Source: Cryomorphaceae bacterium
GTDB taxonomy: Bacteria; Bacteroidota; Bacteroidia; Flavobacteriales; Schleiferiaceae
DNA length: 48,919 nt
Assembly: GCA_020832345.1 (NCBI GenBank)
Contig: JAFIEY010000144.1
Location: 1 to 48,919 of the forward strand
Direction: 5' to 3'
Within the stretch, counting starts at the first letter, position 1. Each line of letters starts with the position of its first letter. This document shows, piece after piece, positions 14,998-24,399 of this stretch. Under the pieces are notes generated by a model. The model did not search any database. It was not told the DNA's origin and was given only the letters and a program-made list of their open reading frames with translations. The position numbers were made by a program, and so were the translations under genes.

Positions 14998-17880
14998 TTA
15001 ATGCACAATCACCACGCTGCTTTCAGAGTGGCCGTTTTCAAACATTAACCGCAAAACATATCTGCCGGGCTTTAACTGGGAAATATCTCTTTTAAAGTCA
15101 AAATATTTAGGCGTTTCAGAAAAAATTTCCTGACCTAGAAGATTAAATAGCCATACCCGACTAATTCGGTGCTCGCTTGCAACAAAAAGCATGTTTTGGG
15201 TTGGATTGGGATAGACGACATAGGGGAAGGATTGTTTTTCAAAAACTTTGCTGAGGGTGTCCGTTGGATTAAGGATGGGACGACCCTGCACGGCTATATT
15301 GTTAAACGTTATCCGCTTTCCATCATCAGCGAATGGTTTGTGCTCTCGAAACCGGAAACGGACTTGTAATGTGTCTGCATTTGTTGCATTCGACACATGG
15401 GAAAAATCAATTTTCACACGATTATACGTCGAGGACTCTCCAAACGTAATGATCGAATCAAAAAGATTCGCATTTGAAAACCTTCCATTTACCAGATCAA
15501 AATAATCTACTTTAATACTTTCAATTATCTCTTCATCCAACACCGCCAGGGAAAGAGATATTTCCTTGAACAGTTTCGTGGAAAAATTAAAAATTAAAGT
15601 GTTTTCAGCAAGATGAGTTGAAAAAGGTTGGCGGATTTGAATTCCCCTCATATCTTGTCCATCATAAGGTAAATCACTATTTCCTTCAGGGAAGTAATTT
15701 AAAGGGGTAGGGGCGTTCCTCCGCTCCATCGACGCCTTTCTCCACAATGGATGACCGAAATGATAGGGATATTCAGGTAAACAAGACTCAAACGAAATAT
15801 TTCCCCACTGCCGATTAAAAGAGTAACTCGTATGCATACTTTTTAATGGTGTATTATTGGGCACTTCTGCATTAAAATACCAAAAATGAAGCAGTTGAAC
15901 CGTATCTATAAATTCAAAATGGGCTTTAATGTTTTTCACATTTTTTGGCAAAACCGTGATTTGAGGGTTCACACCATTTACATCGCCGGACCAACGAATA
16001 AACTGACAACCCGGTAAAGGCTTTGCCGTTAAGGCAATAGGAACATCCTGAAAATACTTGCCCTTCCAAGGATAACCCTCCACACCGACCGTTTCCGCAC
16101 AAATATCCAAAGTATTTAGATGAATATATCCCAAACGTTCATCGGAAACATCTAATCTTACCTCCTGCAAATTTTCCAGATTAAAAAAATCTTTTAGGTG
16201 CGCCCACTGCGCTTCAGGGCGATTTCTTGCAAAATCGCGTAGCACTTCAACCCTTCTGTTCCAATGATCAGGATCATGTCCATACCGCAATTTTTGATGA
16301 TGAATATCCCCTGCAATTTGACCTTGCATTTTTTCAATCAGCTGCAAAGTCCTTTCAGTTGTAAAAGTCGTATTAATCAAATCAGAAAATCGATTGATAA
16401 AAAAAAATTTATAGGTCTGATTTTCCAACAGCTTTTTTAATATTAATCTTCTTTCTGTTTCCAAATCGTCACTTGTCAAGTGTTTTATCATGTCATTTTG
16501 ATAATCACGATATAATCCAAATCCAAAATCAGTATCAAAAAGCATCCACCGCCAACGGCCATCATGACCATAAGGGGCATCGGGATCATATTTTGATGTT
16601 CGTTTTCGGTAATAATCAATATTGACCGGCCAATCCCGATTATTGATAAATGCCTGTGAAATCATATAATCTGTGTAATTTTCAATATCGATTAAAGTGT
16701 CCAATGTTTTATAGTTTTCTTCCACAGATAAATCATTATTCTCCACAAAATGAAACATGACGAGGTAATGATTGGTGTCACCTAATTTTACCTCTGCATG
16801 ACTAGTAAGATAGTCAATTTCATCTTCCATTAAATCTAACTTGCGCTCAAAAAAGTGTTTATCGTATCGCGTCCGGATATTGTGTAAGCCCCAAAATTCT
16901 CCATTGATATAAACTATAGAAGGTTGGTACGATTGCGTGAAAAAGGACAAATGGGCCACAAGTTTTTGCATCAAGGCATCACGAAAAAAGGTTCGATCAT
17001 AATCTTGCCCAGAATTTCGCAACATTAATCTTTTAAAAGAATCATCATCATGTTCGCCAAAAAATGGAAAGTTAAAAGTGTTTTGCGTATCGTAGGCATT
17101 TCGCGCATAAAGCCTTAGTGTTTTTTGACGATACGATCTTGACCATCCACCGTGAATTCGGACGCCAATGTTCTGGCCCAACTTCTCCGTTTCATCGTGA
17201 AAAAACTGGAAATACGCAGGCACCTCGGCTTCAGTACCGCGTCGGGCCCAATTGGCCTCAACCTTTCCCCAGGCCACCGCAGTTGGATTATACCTCCGCC
17301 ATCTATCAAAATGCCAGCCCGCAACATAAATTCCATCAAAATAATCAAACAAAGATTCTTCGTTTAAGCTTAAAGAAATCACTGGTAAGCTGTATTGATG
17401 ATTGTTTTCGGATTGTATAAAAAATGTGCGGGTTATTACCTGACTACTATCGTTTCCCAAATATGCACGAGCCCGAATGACTGTAGCTTTTGGCACCTGA
17501 TAAGTTGGTGCGGCAAAAAAGGGGAAATAGGTGGTAGATATATTTGAAATATCATTGTTTTCCAAAGTAGCATCGGCTACAATAATCGGATTTTGGTAGG
17601 CATAAGAATAATATGTTTTGGGAACAAGTGGCCCAGACGGCTGTCCCGGATCCATTTCATATCCATTTTTATAATAGTACTGCTTTCCCTGCAAGTTTGA
17701 TCTGGTCGGGATGGATCCATTTGTCGTATAAATGATTTCTGCCGCCGTATCAGGGTGGGAAATTTCCAGAAAGAATAAAGAATCGTAAAAACCGGAAAAG
17801 TGCGAAAAAGTGGGCGGTGTGACTTGACCCGTCAAAAAAAAACCAATTAAAGACAATACTAGTATGCTTATCAACCGCAT
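14998..17880 (-). CDS. CotH-kinase-family protein with T9SS tail
   Basis: 960 residues. Signal peptide; then a region like the chitobiase/beta-hexosaminidase C-terminal fold (AAEIIYTTNGSIPTRSN); then the CotH domain, seen in VRIHGGWSRSYRQKTLRLYA, KRLMLRNSG, the FWGLHNIRTRYDKHF stretch and the acidic WMLFDTDFGFGL loop. A domain with a Cys-flanked GWSG-like strand region follows. The tail is a T9SS type A domain (VYPNPTQNMLF to LKPGRYVLRL). CotH proteins in spore formers are protein kinases; in Bacteroidota their substrate is unknown, so kinase activity is family inference. The gene is convergent with the FISUMP gene, 19 bp apart. Confidence 0.9.
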   Translation of the reverse strand: MRLISILVLSLIGFFLTGQVTPPTFSHFSGFYDSLFFLEISHPDTAAEIIYTTNGSIPTRSNLQGKQYYYKNGYEMDPGQPSGPLVPKTYYSYAYQNPIIVADATLENNDISNISTTYFPFFAAPTYQVPKATVIRARAYLGNDSSQVITRTFFIQSENNHQYSLPVISLSLNEESLFDYFDGIYVAGWHFDRWRRYNPTAVAWGKVEANWARRGTEAEVPAYFQFFHDETEKLGQNIGVRIHGGWSRSYRQKTLRLYARNAYDTQNTFNFPFFGEHDDDSFKRLMLRNSGQDYDRTFFRDALMQKLVAHLSFFTQSYQPSIVYINGEFWGLHNIRTRYDKHFFERKLDLMEDEIDYLTSHAEVKLGDTNHYLVMFHFVENNDLSVEENYKTLDTLIDIENYTDYMISQAFINNRDWPVNIDYYRKRTSKYDPDAPYGHDGRWRWMLFDTDFGFGLYRDYQNDMIKHLTSDDLETERRLILKKLLENQTYKFFFINRFSDLINTTFTTERTLQLIEKMQGQIAGDIHHQKLRYGHDPDHWNRRVEVLRDFARNRPEAQWAHLKDFFNLENLQEVRLDVSDERLGYIHLNTLDICAETVGVEGYPWKGKYFQDVPIALTAKPLPGCQFIRWSGDVNGVNPQITVLPKNVKNIKAHFEFIDTVQLLHFWYFNAEVPNNTPLKSMHTSYSFNRQWGNISFESCLPEYPYHFGHPLWRKASMERRNAPTPLNYFPEGNSDLPYDGQDMRGIQIRQPFSTHLAENTLIFNFSTKLFKEISLSLAVLDEEIIESIKVDYFDLVNGRFSNANLFDSIITFGESSTYNRVKIDFSHVSNATNADTLQVRFRFREHKPFADDGKRITFNNIAVQGRPILNPTDTLSKVFEKQSFPYVVYPNPTQNMLFVASEHRISRVWLFNLLGQEIFSETPKYFDFKRDISQLKPGRYVLRLMFENGHSESSVVIVH

Positions 17881-18019
17881 GTTGAGAATATTCTTTTTGG
17901 CAAAGATATGACTTAAGGACTATCCTAAAAAGACATGCATTCATCTTATTTTAAAAAACTAAAAAAGAACAAATCACTGATTAACAAATATAATTTTCTA
18001 ACTATCCGTCATTTTTTAC

Positions 18020-19210
18020 TCAATTTAGCAATGTTTTATTCACCGGACATTTTTCTGCAATTTCCAATAATCTGTTTTTTTGCTCTTCGGACAAGTCCCC
18101 ATTTAACACAATGCGTTTTTCATACACATCCAGTTTTGTCTTTTCATCTTCACAATTTTCACTGTCCGTTTTATGAACTTTTTTATGCGAAACAAAAACC
18201 TTAACCTCCTCCAGGGGCCATTTTTTTCTTTCAGAATACAGCTTTAATGTCATCGCCGTGCATGCGCCCAATGCGGCGGTCAATAATTCATAGGGTGAAA
18301 ACCCCAAATCATCTCCGCCAACCTTCTTCGGTTCATCGGCCAAAATGGTTTGTCGGCCATTCGAGATTTGCGTGGTAAATCCCTTTCCGGCTATCCATTG
18401 TGCCACCACCTGATCCTCTTCGGGTGATAAATCATCATCAGAATTGTCACCTAATACATATCGCTCAGCCCAGGTTCCAATGGTTTTTGCCACATAAGTC
18501 GAATCCTTTTGGTTGCTCAATAAGTGATCCGCGCCGTCGAGGGAAACAAAACTCTTCGGATGAAAAGCACGCTCGTAAATAATCGCTGCATTTTCAATAT
18601 TAACGATTTTATCCTGTGGAGCGTGCATGACCAGCAATGGTTTGCGTAGGTTTTTTAAAACAGACTTGCTGTCCTGCGCTTTTAAATCATCCAAAAACTG
18701 CTTTTTCAACATAAATGGACGTCCTCCAATATTTACTTCAGCCATTCCCTCCCTTTCCATAACATCCTTTTTATCACCAAACAAGTGCGTTACATGCTGG
18801 GGATCTGCGGGGGCAGCAATCGCAGCTACTGCCTTAATGTTTTCGAGTTGGGAGGCAGCAATAATGGCTGCTGCACCACCAAGGGAGTGGCCAATGATGA
18901 GTTCGGGCGCCCTATAATTTTCACCCATATAATTACTCACCGTTTCTAAATCCTTAAGGTTATGGGTAAAATTTGTATCTGCAAAAGATCCATCACTTTC
19001 GCCCAACCCAGTAAAATCAAACCGCATTACCCCGAAGCCAAAATTGGTGAGTTCCCGGGTAATTGTTCTTACCGCCCTTAGGTCGCTGTTACAAGTAAAA
19101 CAATGTGCAAATATCGCATACGCTTTAGGCGGCTGGCCTAAAGGTAATTCCAAAACGGCATGAAGGGTTTCACCGTTGACGTTTTCAATTTCGTGATTTT
19201 TTTGTGCCAT
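18020..19210 (-). CDS. Alpha/beta hydrolase fused to OsmC-like domain
   Basis: 396-residue two-domain protein. The first 255 or so residues are an alpha/beta hydrolase with the nucleophile elbow GHSLGG, an HCFTCN oxyanion-region strand and a late GADHLL catalytic His. The rest is an OsmC/Ohr-like domain with the motifs GFSPYELLTAALGACTAMTLK and EKCPVNKTL, whose two cysteines are the usual peroxide-reducing pair. Such fusions are known; the hydrolase half probably accepts esters and the OsmC half peroxides or related thiol substrates. The open frame begins 28 codons earlier, but MAQKNHEIENVNGE gives the family-typical start. Confidence 0.92.
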   Translation of the reverse strand: MAQKNHEIENVNGETLHAVLELPLGQPPKAYAIFAHCFTCNSDLRAVRTITRELTNFGFGVMRFDFTGLGESDGSFADTNFTHNLKDLETVSNYMGENYRAPELIIGHSLGGAAAIIAASQLENIKAVAAIAAPADPQHVTHLFGDKKDVMEREGMAEVNIGGRPFMLKKQFLDDLKAQDSKSVLKNLRKPLLVMHAPQDKIVNIENAAIIYERAFHPKSFVSLDGADHLLSNQKDSTYVAKTIGTWAERYVLGDNSDDDLSPEEDQVVAQWIAGKGFTTQISNGRQTILADEPKKVGGDDLGFSPYELLTAALGACTAMTLKLYSERKKWPLEEVKVFVSHKKVHKTDSENCEDEKTKLDVYEKRIVLNGDLSEEQKNRLLEIAEKCPVNKTLLN

Positions 19211-19394
19211 GGTTCTTTCTTGATATTGCCCAAAGTTAGTGACCTTTTGCATACAAAACAAAAAATGCAGGTGACCGAGGTAATAAATATCCATTTAAAG
19301 AAATACCGTTGAAGGTGATTTTGCGATAACAACCATCTTCCACGAGGAATATTTTGATTACGAAAGCACTACTCTATCTATTTTTTATCACCCT

Positions 19395-19427
19395 TTTGCC
19401 TTTTTAAAATTTTTTTTTATACTTTTA
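19395..19427 (+). promoter_or_regulatory. Predicted promoter of the SRAP gene
   Basis: TTTG at 19395-19398 and TACTTTTA at 19420-19427 (one mismatch to TAnnTTTG) are separated by 21 bp, the expected Bacteroidota spacing. The implied start site lies about 15 nt before the ATG at 19447. Confidence 0.45.
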
Positions 19428-19446
19428 CCGCAAAGTAAGATGCGCA

Positions 19447-20052
19447 ATGTGCTTCCATTCTCAAATATTAAAATCCGCTGCTTCACTTCAAACGCGATTC
19501 GATGCTGATTTTCCAGAAGCCAACCTTTTCCAACCTGCCATTTTTAATGCTTTTCAATACCCCTCAACCCCGGTAATTGCCAACAATGACCCGCGAAAAA
19601 TAAAGCGTTTTCAGTGGGGACTTATACCGCATTGGGCAAAAGATGATGGAATAAAAAAATATACCCTCAACGCTAGGGAAGAAACCATACATGAAAAACC
19701 GTCATTTCGATCGTCTGTAAAACAGCGATGTATGATCCTCTCTGATGGTTTTTTTGAATGGCAATGGCTGGATTCTAAAGGCAAACAAAAACAAAAATAC
19801 AAGGTGGGATTGCCAGAAAATGAAGTCTTTGGTTTTGCGGGCCTGTGGAGCAACTGGACAAACCCGGATTCCGGTGAAGTGATTTCAACTTACACCATAT
19901 TGACTACCGCTGCCAATCCGCTCATGGAAAAAATTCACAACACTAAAAAAAGAATGCCTATAATTTTACATCCCGACAGCGAAAAAAACTGGCTCAACGG
20001 TGGGAATATGGTCATGCAAAATGACCTGCTTATTGCCCAACCGGTGACCTGA
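19447..20052 (+). CDS. SOS response-associated peptidase family protein (YedK/HMCES-like)
   Basis: 201-residue SRAP-domain protein that shields abasic sites in single-stranded DNA by covalent attachment through Cys2. The ATG at 19447 leaves Cys directly after the initiator Met, as the chemistry requires. The other active-site residues are at the expected places: Asn75 in LNAREET, Glu104 in DGFFEWQW, and His164 in MEKIHNTKKRMP. Length is close to E. coli YedK. A plausible promoter lies just upstream; no LexA-type operator was recognised. Confidence 0.94.
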   Translation: MCFHSQILKSAASLQTRFDADFPEANLFQPAIFNAFQYPSTPVIANNDPRKIKRFQWGLIPHWAKDDGIKKYTLNAREETIHEKPSFRSSVKQRCMILSDGFFEWQWLDSKGKQKQKYKVGLPENEVFGFAGLWSNWTNPDSGEVISTYTILTTAANPLMEKIHNTKKRMPIILHPDSEKNWLNGGNMVMQNDLLIAQPVT

Positions 20053-20081
20053 TTTTTTACGAACCCCTTAACCATCAAACC

Positions 20082-21144
20082 ATGAAAAAGTCAATACTTT
20101 ATTTGATATGCTTCATGAGCATAACCGCCATTGTTGTTTCGGCTTGCAAAATGACCTACAAACCAGAACAGGTTCAGTACGCGGTACATCATGACCGTGC
20201 CGACATTCAGGAGGGAAAACGCCTGACAATGATGATGTGTGGCGTTTGCCATTACGACAACGAAACCAAACAGCTAACCGGTGTTCAAATGGTCGATGTT
20301 CCGGATGTATTAGGCACCATAATCGCCAGTAACATTACCCAGCATCCGACAGCTGGTATTGGCAACTACACCGACGCTGAGCTCGCTTACGTGGTTAGAA
20401 CAGGCGTCGCCCGCGATGGAAGATTGATCCCATTCATGCAGAAACCCAATATTGCCGACGAAGATTTGAGAAACATCATTGCCTTTCTGCGCTCCGATGA
20501 CCCACTTGTTCAGCCCTCAGAAATTAACCCGGGAAACACCAAGTATTCCACGGTGGGCAAAATGGCAATAGGTTCTTCAAAACCCTATAGCTGGACAAAT
20601 GGTGAAATAAAAAAACCCAATCCTTCGGATAAATTGGCCTTCGGAAAATACATGGTCGATAACCTGGCCTGTTACGATTGCCATTCCAAAAGCTTTGCCA
20701 AGTTAAACAAGGTAAATATGAGTCCACTCTAAAAAGGATGATTTCAATCAAAATCGACGCGGAGGGGATTTTTGAACCGGAGCTAACCAGCTGTTAGTGA
20801 GGATTCAAAAATCTACCGACAAGGAATATTTTGGCAGAAAGGGACTTTTTAGAGCAGACTCAAATATTGAAAAATCAAAAGGCTTTATGGGCGGTGGAAA
20901 TAAAATGATGGACAAAGCTGGCAATAAAGTCTTAACCCCCAATCTTACCCCGCACGAAACGGGAATCGGGAACTGGACTGAAGCTGAATTTGCCAGAACC
21001 ATAACCAATGGCATTAACAAAGACATGAACCCAGTAACCTACCCCATGCCTTTATATCCGGAACTCACCGAAACAGAAATTTCTGCCATTTTCGCATATT
21101 TGCAGTCCATTCCTCCCATCAAAAACGAAGTGAAAAAGAAGTGA
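20082..21144 (+). pseudogene. Diheme cytochrome c, interrupted by family-1 repeat
   Basis: Intact length would be 304 residues. The N-terminus has a lipoprotein-type signal (VVSAC), then two class I cytochrome domains with heme motifs CGVCH and CYDCH. The axial-ligand region is shown by the LTPNLTPHETGIGNWTEAEFA stretch, cut at this point from the second domain. A 142-bp repeat is inserted at 20720 and breaks the frame inside the second domain. Deleting 20720-20867 (element plus one AAATAT) joins KVN to IEKSKGFMGGG in frame, and the reading then runs to the stop at 21144. Diheme cytochromes of this kind pass electrons in the periplasm from a dehydrogenase; no such dehydrogenase is visible here. 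Confidence 0.92.
20720..20861 (+). repeat. Family-1 palindromic repeat (copy B, 142 bp) inside a gene
   Basis: Complete element, nearly identical to the copy at 3146, flanked by exact AAATAT duplications (20714-20719 and 20862-20867). It interrupts the second heme domain of the diheme cytochrome gene. Element plus duplication adds 148 bp, which is not a multiple of three, so the insertion shifts the frame as well as adding stop codons. Confidence 0.96.
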
Positions 21145-21482
21145 AAACCGCAACCCTAATTACACTGCTCTTTTCCGTTTGGCTAACCCATCGTATTCCA
21201 CAACAAAAGTCACCAACCGAATCGGTTTCGCGAATGGATGCGGGAAAAGCTGTGTATGAAGCTTTTGCTTGTCATAGTTGCCATGGCGATGACGGTGCCA
21301 TGCTCGGTGATTTGACACGTGCAGGTGAAAAATATTCCGATGAAGAAATGATCAAATACATCAAGAATCCTCGCGCTTTTGACAACCGACAAATGCCGGT
21401 TTATGAAGGAGTTATCCCGGATAAAGATTTTGATGATTTGATTTGGTATATTCGGTATTTGGGCGAAAAAACCAAGCAATAA
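21141..21482 (+). CDS. Small monoheme cytochrome c
   Basis: 113-residue exported protein with a short signal peptide and one class I heme motif (CHSCH, after AVYEAFA). The sixth ligand Met is probably in RQMPVYEG. The start is a GTG overlapping the stop of the diheme cytochrome gene (GTGA), which implies translational coupling. Because the upstream gene is broken by a repeat, expression of this gene may be reduced even though its own frame is intact. It probably works in the same periplasmic electron route as the diheme cytochrome. Confidence 0.88.
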   Translation: MKTATLITLLFSVWLTHRIPQQKSPTESVSRMDAGKAVYEAFACHSCHGDDGAMLGDLTRAGEKYSDEEMIKYIKNPRAFDNRQMPVYEGVIPDKDFDDLIWYIRYLGEKTKQ

Positions 21483-21526
21483 GGTTAAAAAATGTTTGGG
21501 TTCAAGAATCCGACAGTTGTTTTCGG

Positions 21527-22561
21527 TTACCCGATCGCCTGGGTATAGATCCGCCATTTATCGATTAACTTTTGCATGTCTTCGGGAAGTGGACTATCGA
21601 AGGACATAAAAGTTTCGGTATTTGGATGGGTAAATCCTAACGTTTTGGCATGAAGTGCTTGACGGGGGCAAAGGGTAAAGCAATTTTGAATAAACTGTTG
21701 ATATTTTGTAAAACGGGTACCGCGAAGAATTTTATCGCCACCGTATTCCGGATCGTTGAAAAGGGGATGACCAATGTGCTTCATGTGCGCACGAATCTGA
21801 TGGGTTCTTCCTGTTTCCAAACGACATTCCACTAGTGTAACATAACCCAAACGCTCCAAAATCCGGTAGTGGGTAACGGCGTGTTTTCCCTGATCGCCTT
21901 CGGGAAAAACCGTCATTATTTTTCGGTTTTGCAAGCTCCTTCCAATATGTCCTTCAATGGTACCCGACTCTTCTTTGGGCTCACCCCACACCAATGCGTG
22001 ATAAGTTCGTTTAGACGTTCGATCAAAAAACTGTCGCGCAAGATGCGCCATGGCGTATTCATTGGTGGCCACCACCATAATGCCGGACGTGTTTTTATCG
22101 AGTCGGTGTACTAACCCCGGACGAGTGGGGTTGTCTTTTGGCTGTGGCAAATCATTAAACCGATACATCAAGGCATTTACGAGGGTACCGGAAAAATTTC
22201 CGTAACCGGGATGTACCACCATGCCCGCAGTTTTATTTACCACCACGACATCTTCATCTTGGTATAAAATTTCGATGGGTATATTCTCCGCAACAATCTC
22301 CTTTTCTCGTGGTGGATATGCCAATACCACTTCGACGATATCGTTGGCTTTTACCTTGTGGTTTTGTTTTACCTCCACGCCATTTACCCGCAGGGAACCC
22401 GCTTTGGCCGCTTGTTGGATTTTATTTCTGGAGGCGTTTTTCAGGTGGATGGTCAGAAATTTATCGATGCGCAGTGGTTGCTGACCGGGATCGGTTTCAA
22501 ATCGATGGTGAACGTGAAGTTCTTCTTCTTCTTCGTGGTTTTGATCTTCTTCTTCGCGCAT
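21527..22561 (-). CDS. rluD: RluD-family 23S rRNA pseudouridine synthase
   Basis: 344 residues. Converts uridines in the large-subunit rRNA helix 69 region to pseudouridine if it is a true RluD. An S4 RNA-binding domain (about residues 30-80) precedes the catalytic domain, which shows the signature RPGLVHRLDKNTSG with catalytic Asp155. Also seen are VVVVNKTAGMVVHPG and the RTHQIRAHMKHIGHPLFND motif. An unusual Glu/His-rich N-terminal extension of about 20 residues precedes the S4 domain. It is the last gene of a minus-strand group with a T9SS protein (2 bp upstream) and a PASTA protein. Confidence 0.94.
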   Translation of the reverse strand: MREEEDQNHEEEEELHVHHRFETDPGQQPLRIDKFLTIHLKNASRNKIQQAAKAGSLRVNGVEVKQNHKVKANDIVEVVLAYPPREKEIVAENIPIEILYQDEDVVVVNKTAGMVVHPGYGNFSGTLVNALMYRFNDLPQPKDNPTRPGLVHRLDKNTSGIMVVATNEYAMAHLARQFFDRTSKRTYHALVWGEPKEESGTIEGHIGRSLQNRKIMTVFPEGDQGKHAVTHYRILERLGYVTLVECRLETGRTHQIRAHMKHIGHPLFNDPEYGGDKILRGTRFTKYQQFIQNCFTLCPRQALHAKTLGFTHPNTETFMSFDSPLPEDMQKLIDKWRIYTQAIG

Positions 22562-22563
22562 GC

Positions 22564-24381
22564 TTATTGTTTACGAATTTTCGCCCGGAAAACATTGGTT
22601 TCCGCATCCATCATTAAATACATTCCCGAGGGGAGATGTTGCAGGGAAATATCATCCGATGGTCCGGCGGTGCCTTCAGCGACCACACGACCCAACAAAT
22701 CCCGAATTTGATAGTGCAACTTTTCGTATGAACCCTTTACCCGAATTACATCTGATGTTGGGTTGGGGTAAACCGTCCATGCGGATGGTTTTTTGTGTTT
22801 ATCTACACTGATTTCCGGCGCTTCAGTTCTAAAGTATGGGCGAATCATTAGAGTCCCGTCGAAAATAGTGGGAAACCAGTTGCTTCCGTCACCGTAAACT
22901 AAGGTCGTCGTGCTATGGTTATTGATATCAAAACCGATATTGAGTTTGGCCGCATCCCGCTGTTTGGTCCCAATGAAATAGGTGCCAGAGGGCATAAAAA
23001 AGGCTTTATCAAGCGAAAAAGGGATAAACTGATTGTGCTCTGAAAAACGGGGGACGTAAAGTGAATCGCTTTCAAAAAGGACATTACCGGGAATACCTGC
23101 GTTGTTTTCATATACCACAATTTGGAAGGCATTGGTGCGCGGATCTACATCAGCCGGCTGAAAATAGATATACATTCCCTTTAGACTATCACTGGCCTGT
23201 ATGGAAAAAGAGCTTAAACTTATGGCGCCTGCCTGATTGGCAATACCGTAAGCCCGCTCCGCCGAACCATCATCGTAGGCGTAATAGTTCCCAAAAAACT
23301 GATTGCGGACCAAGGTGTCATTTTGCCGTAATCCTGCTCCTGATCCAGATAAAAAGCTAGTCATTTTAAGCGTAAAAGATTGGTTTATAGGGTCAAGATC
23401 ATTTGTAAATGATTTATTTATAGGCTGATCCCATTCAATGATTTGATATAATAAGTTTCTGTGCACAGCATTTAGATTTACATCTGGGCCCACGCTTTGA
23501 TTGACTCCTTGGCCAGTAAGATAGTATGCACTAACCCCAAGAGTTCCACTAAATTGTGGATTATTTCTTTTATACGACTGTTTTACACTCGATCTTGTAT
23601 AATTTGATGGGTTATTTCCATAAACCCAGTACGGAATGGCCTCATAACTGCTACTTAAAAGAGAACGGTGGGGGTACACAAATGCTATATCCTCTGGAAG
23701 TGTATCTGGGCTAGATATCCATTGCCGGATTACCACATAATCTACATTCCAAACATCAAAGGCACCGGAGGGATTGCCAAAAGAGGTAAAGCGAAATCGG
23801 AATCCCTTTTGCAAGTAACTCGAATCCGTAATCGGAATCACGACAGATTTAAAATTATGAAACGGACCCGTTGTACCTACAACCCCCCATACGCTTGTCC
23901 ATACGGTATCAAAAGGTGACCAAAACTCCAGTCGAAGGGAGTCGATATTGGAAGGGCTTTCTCCCCGGCCGGTTTCCTGATAGAGAAAACTCAAATACAC
24001 ATTGGATTTACCCTGCAAGTCGATGTGGCGGGAAGTGAGTTTATCGCAGGGTCGTGAAACTTGTCCAGCGGTAATATCGTATGGTCGTCCATTGGAATCG
24101 AGGCCGTCAAAAGTGGCTACACCTATGGTTGGTGGATTTATACCATACGTATTATTGACGTAAACATCGCGATCGGCCCATAGCTTGGGGTTGGGAATGT
24201 TTGAGCGATATGAAAAGTCGTCAACAAAGGGTATGTTTATGGTATCGTCACTTTCGGGCAGATTGATGAACCACTGGTCGGGTTCCAGCGCACGACGAGT
24301 TGGAACGCTTAGTTCTTCCACCATTTGCGCCTGTAATGTAAAGCCAAAAAACAGCCCAATAATCATCAGGAGATGCTTCAT
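22564..24381 (-). CDS. Secreted protein with T9SS type A sorting domain
   Basis: 605 residues. Signal peptide, then a long beta-rich region with no firmly recognised domain (strands and Trp-rich motifs such as DDFSYRSNIPNPKLWADRDV), ending in a T9SS type A domain (TVYPNPTSDVIRV to LPSGMYLMMDAE). It is therefore exported across the outer membrane. Position between PASTA and rluD (18 bp and 2 bp away) suggests co-transcription; similar arrangements are seen in Flavobacteriia but the role of the protein is unknown. Confidence 0.85.
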   Translation of the reverse strand: MKHLLMIIGLFFGFTLQAQMVEELSVPTRRALEPDQWFINLPESDDTINIPFVDDFSYRSNIPNPKLWADRDVYVNNTYGINPPTIGVATFDGLDSNGRPYDITAGQVSRPCDKLTSRHIDLQGKSNVYLSFLYQETGRGESPSNIDSLRLEFWSPFDTVWTSVWGVVGTTGPFHNFKSVVIPITDSSYLQKGFRFRFTSFGNPSGAFDVWNVDYVVIRQWISSPDTLPEDIAFVYPHRSLLSSSYEAIPYWVYGNNPSNYTRSSVKQSYKRNNPQFSGTLGVSAYYLTGQGVNQSVGPDVNLNAVHRNLLYQIIEWDQPINKSFTNDLDPINQSFTLKMTSFLSGSGAGLRQNDTLVRNQFFGNYYAYDDGSAERAYGIANQAGAISLSSFSIQASDSLKGMYIYFQPADVDPRTNAFQIVVYENNAGIPGNVLFESDSLYVPRFSEHNQFIPFSLDKAFFMPSGTYFIGTKQRDAAKLNIGFDINNHSTTTLVYGDGSNWFPTIFDGTLMIRPYFRTEAPEISVDKHKKPSAWTVYPNPTSDVIRVKGSYEKLHYQIRDLLGRVVAEGTAGPSDDISLQHLPSGMYLMMDAETNVFRAKIRKQ

Positions 24382-24399
24382 GTGCCAAATGTGTTTATG

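Noticed and set aside
20797-20867. Separate start for a second cytochrome protein after the repeat
   Set aside because: The frame begins within the element; the true coding sequence resumes at 20868 as part of the interrupted gene.
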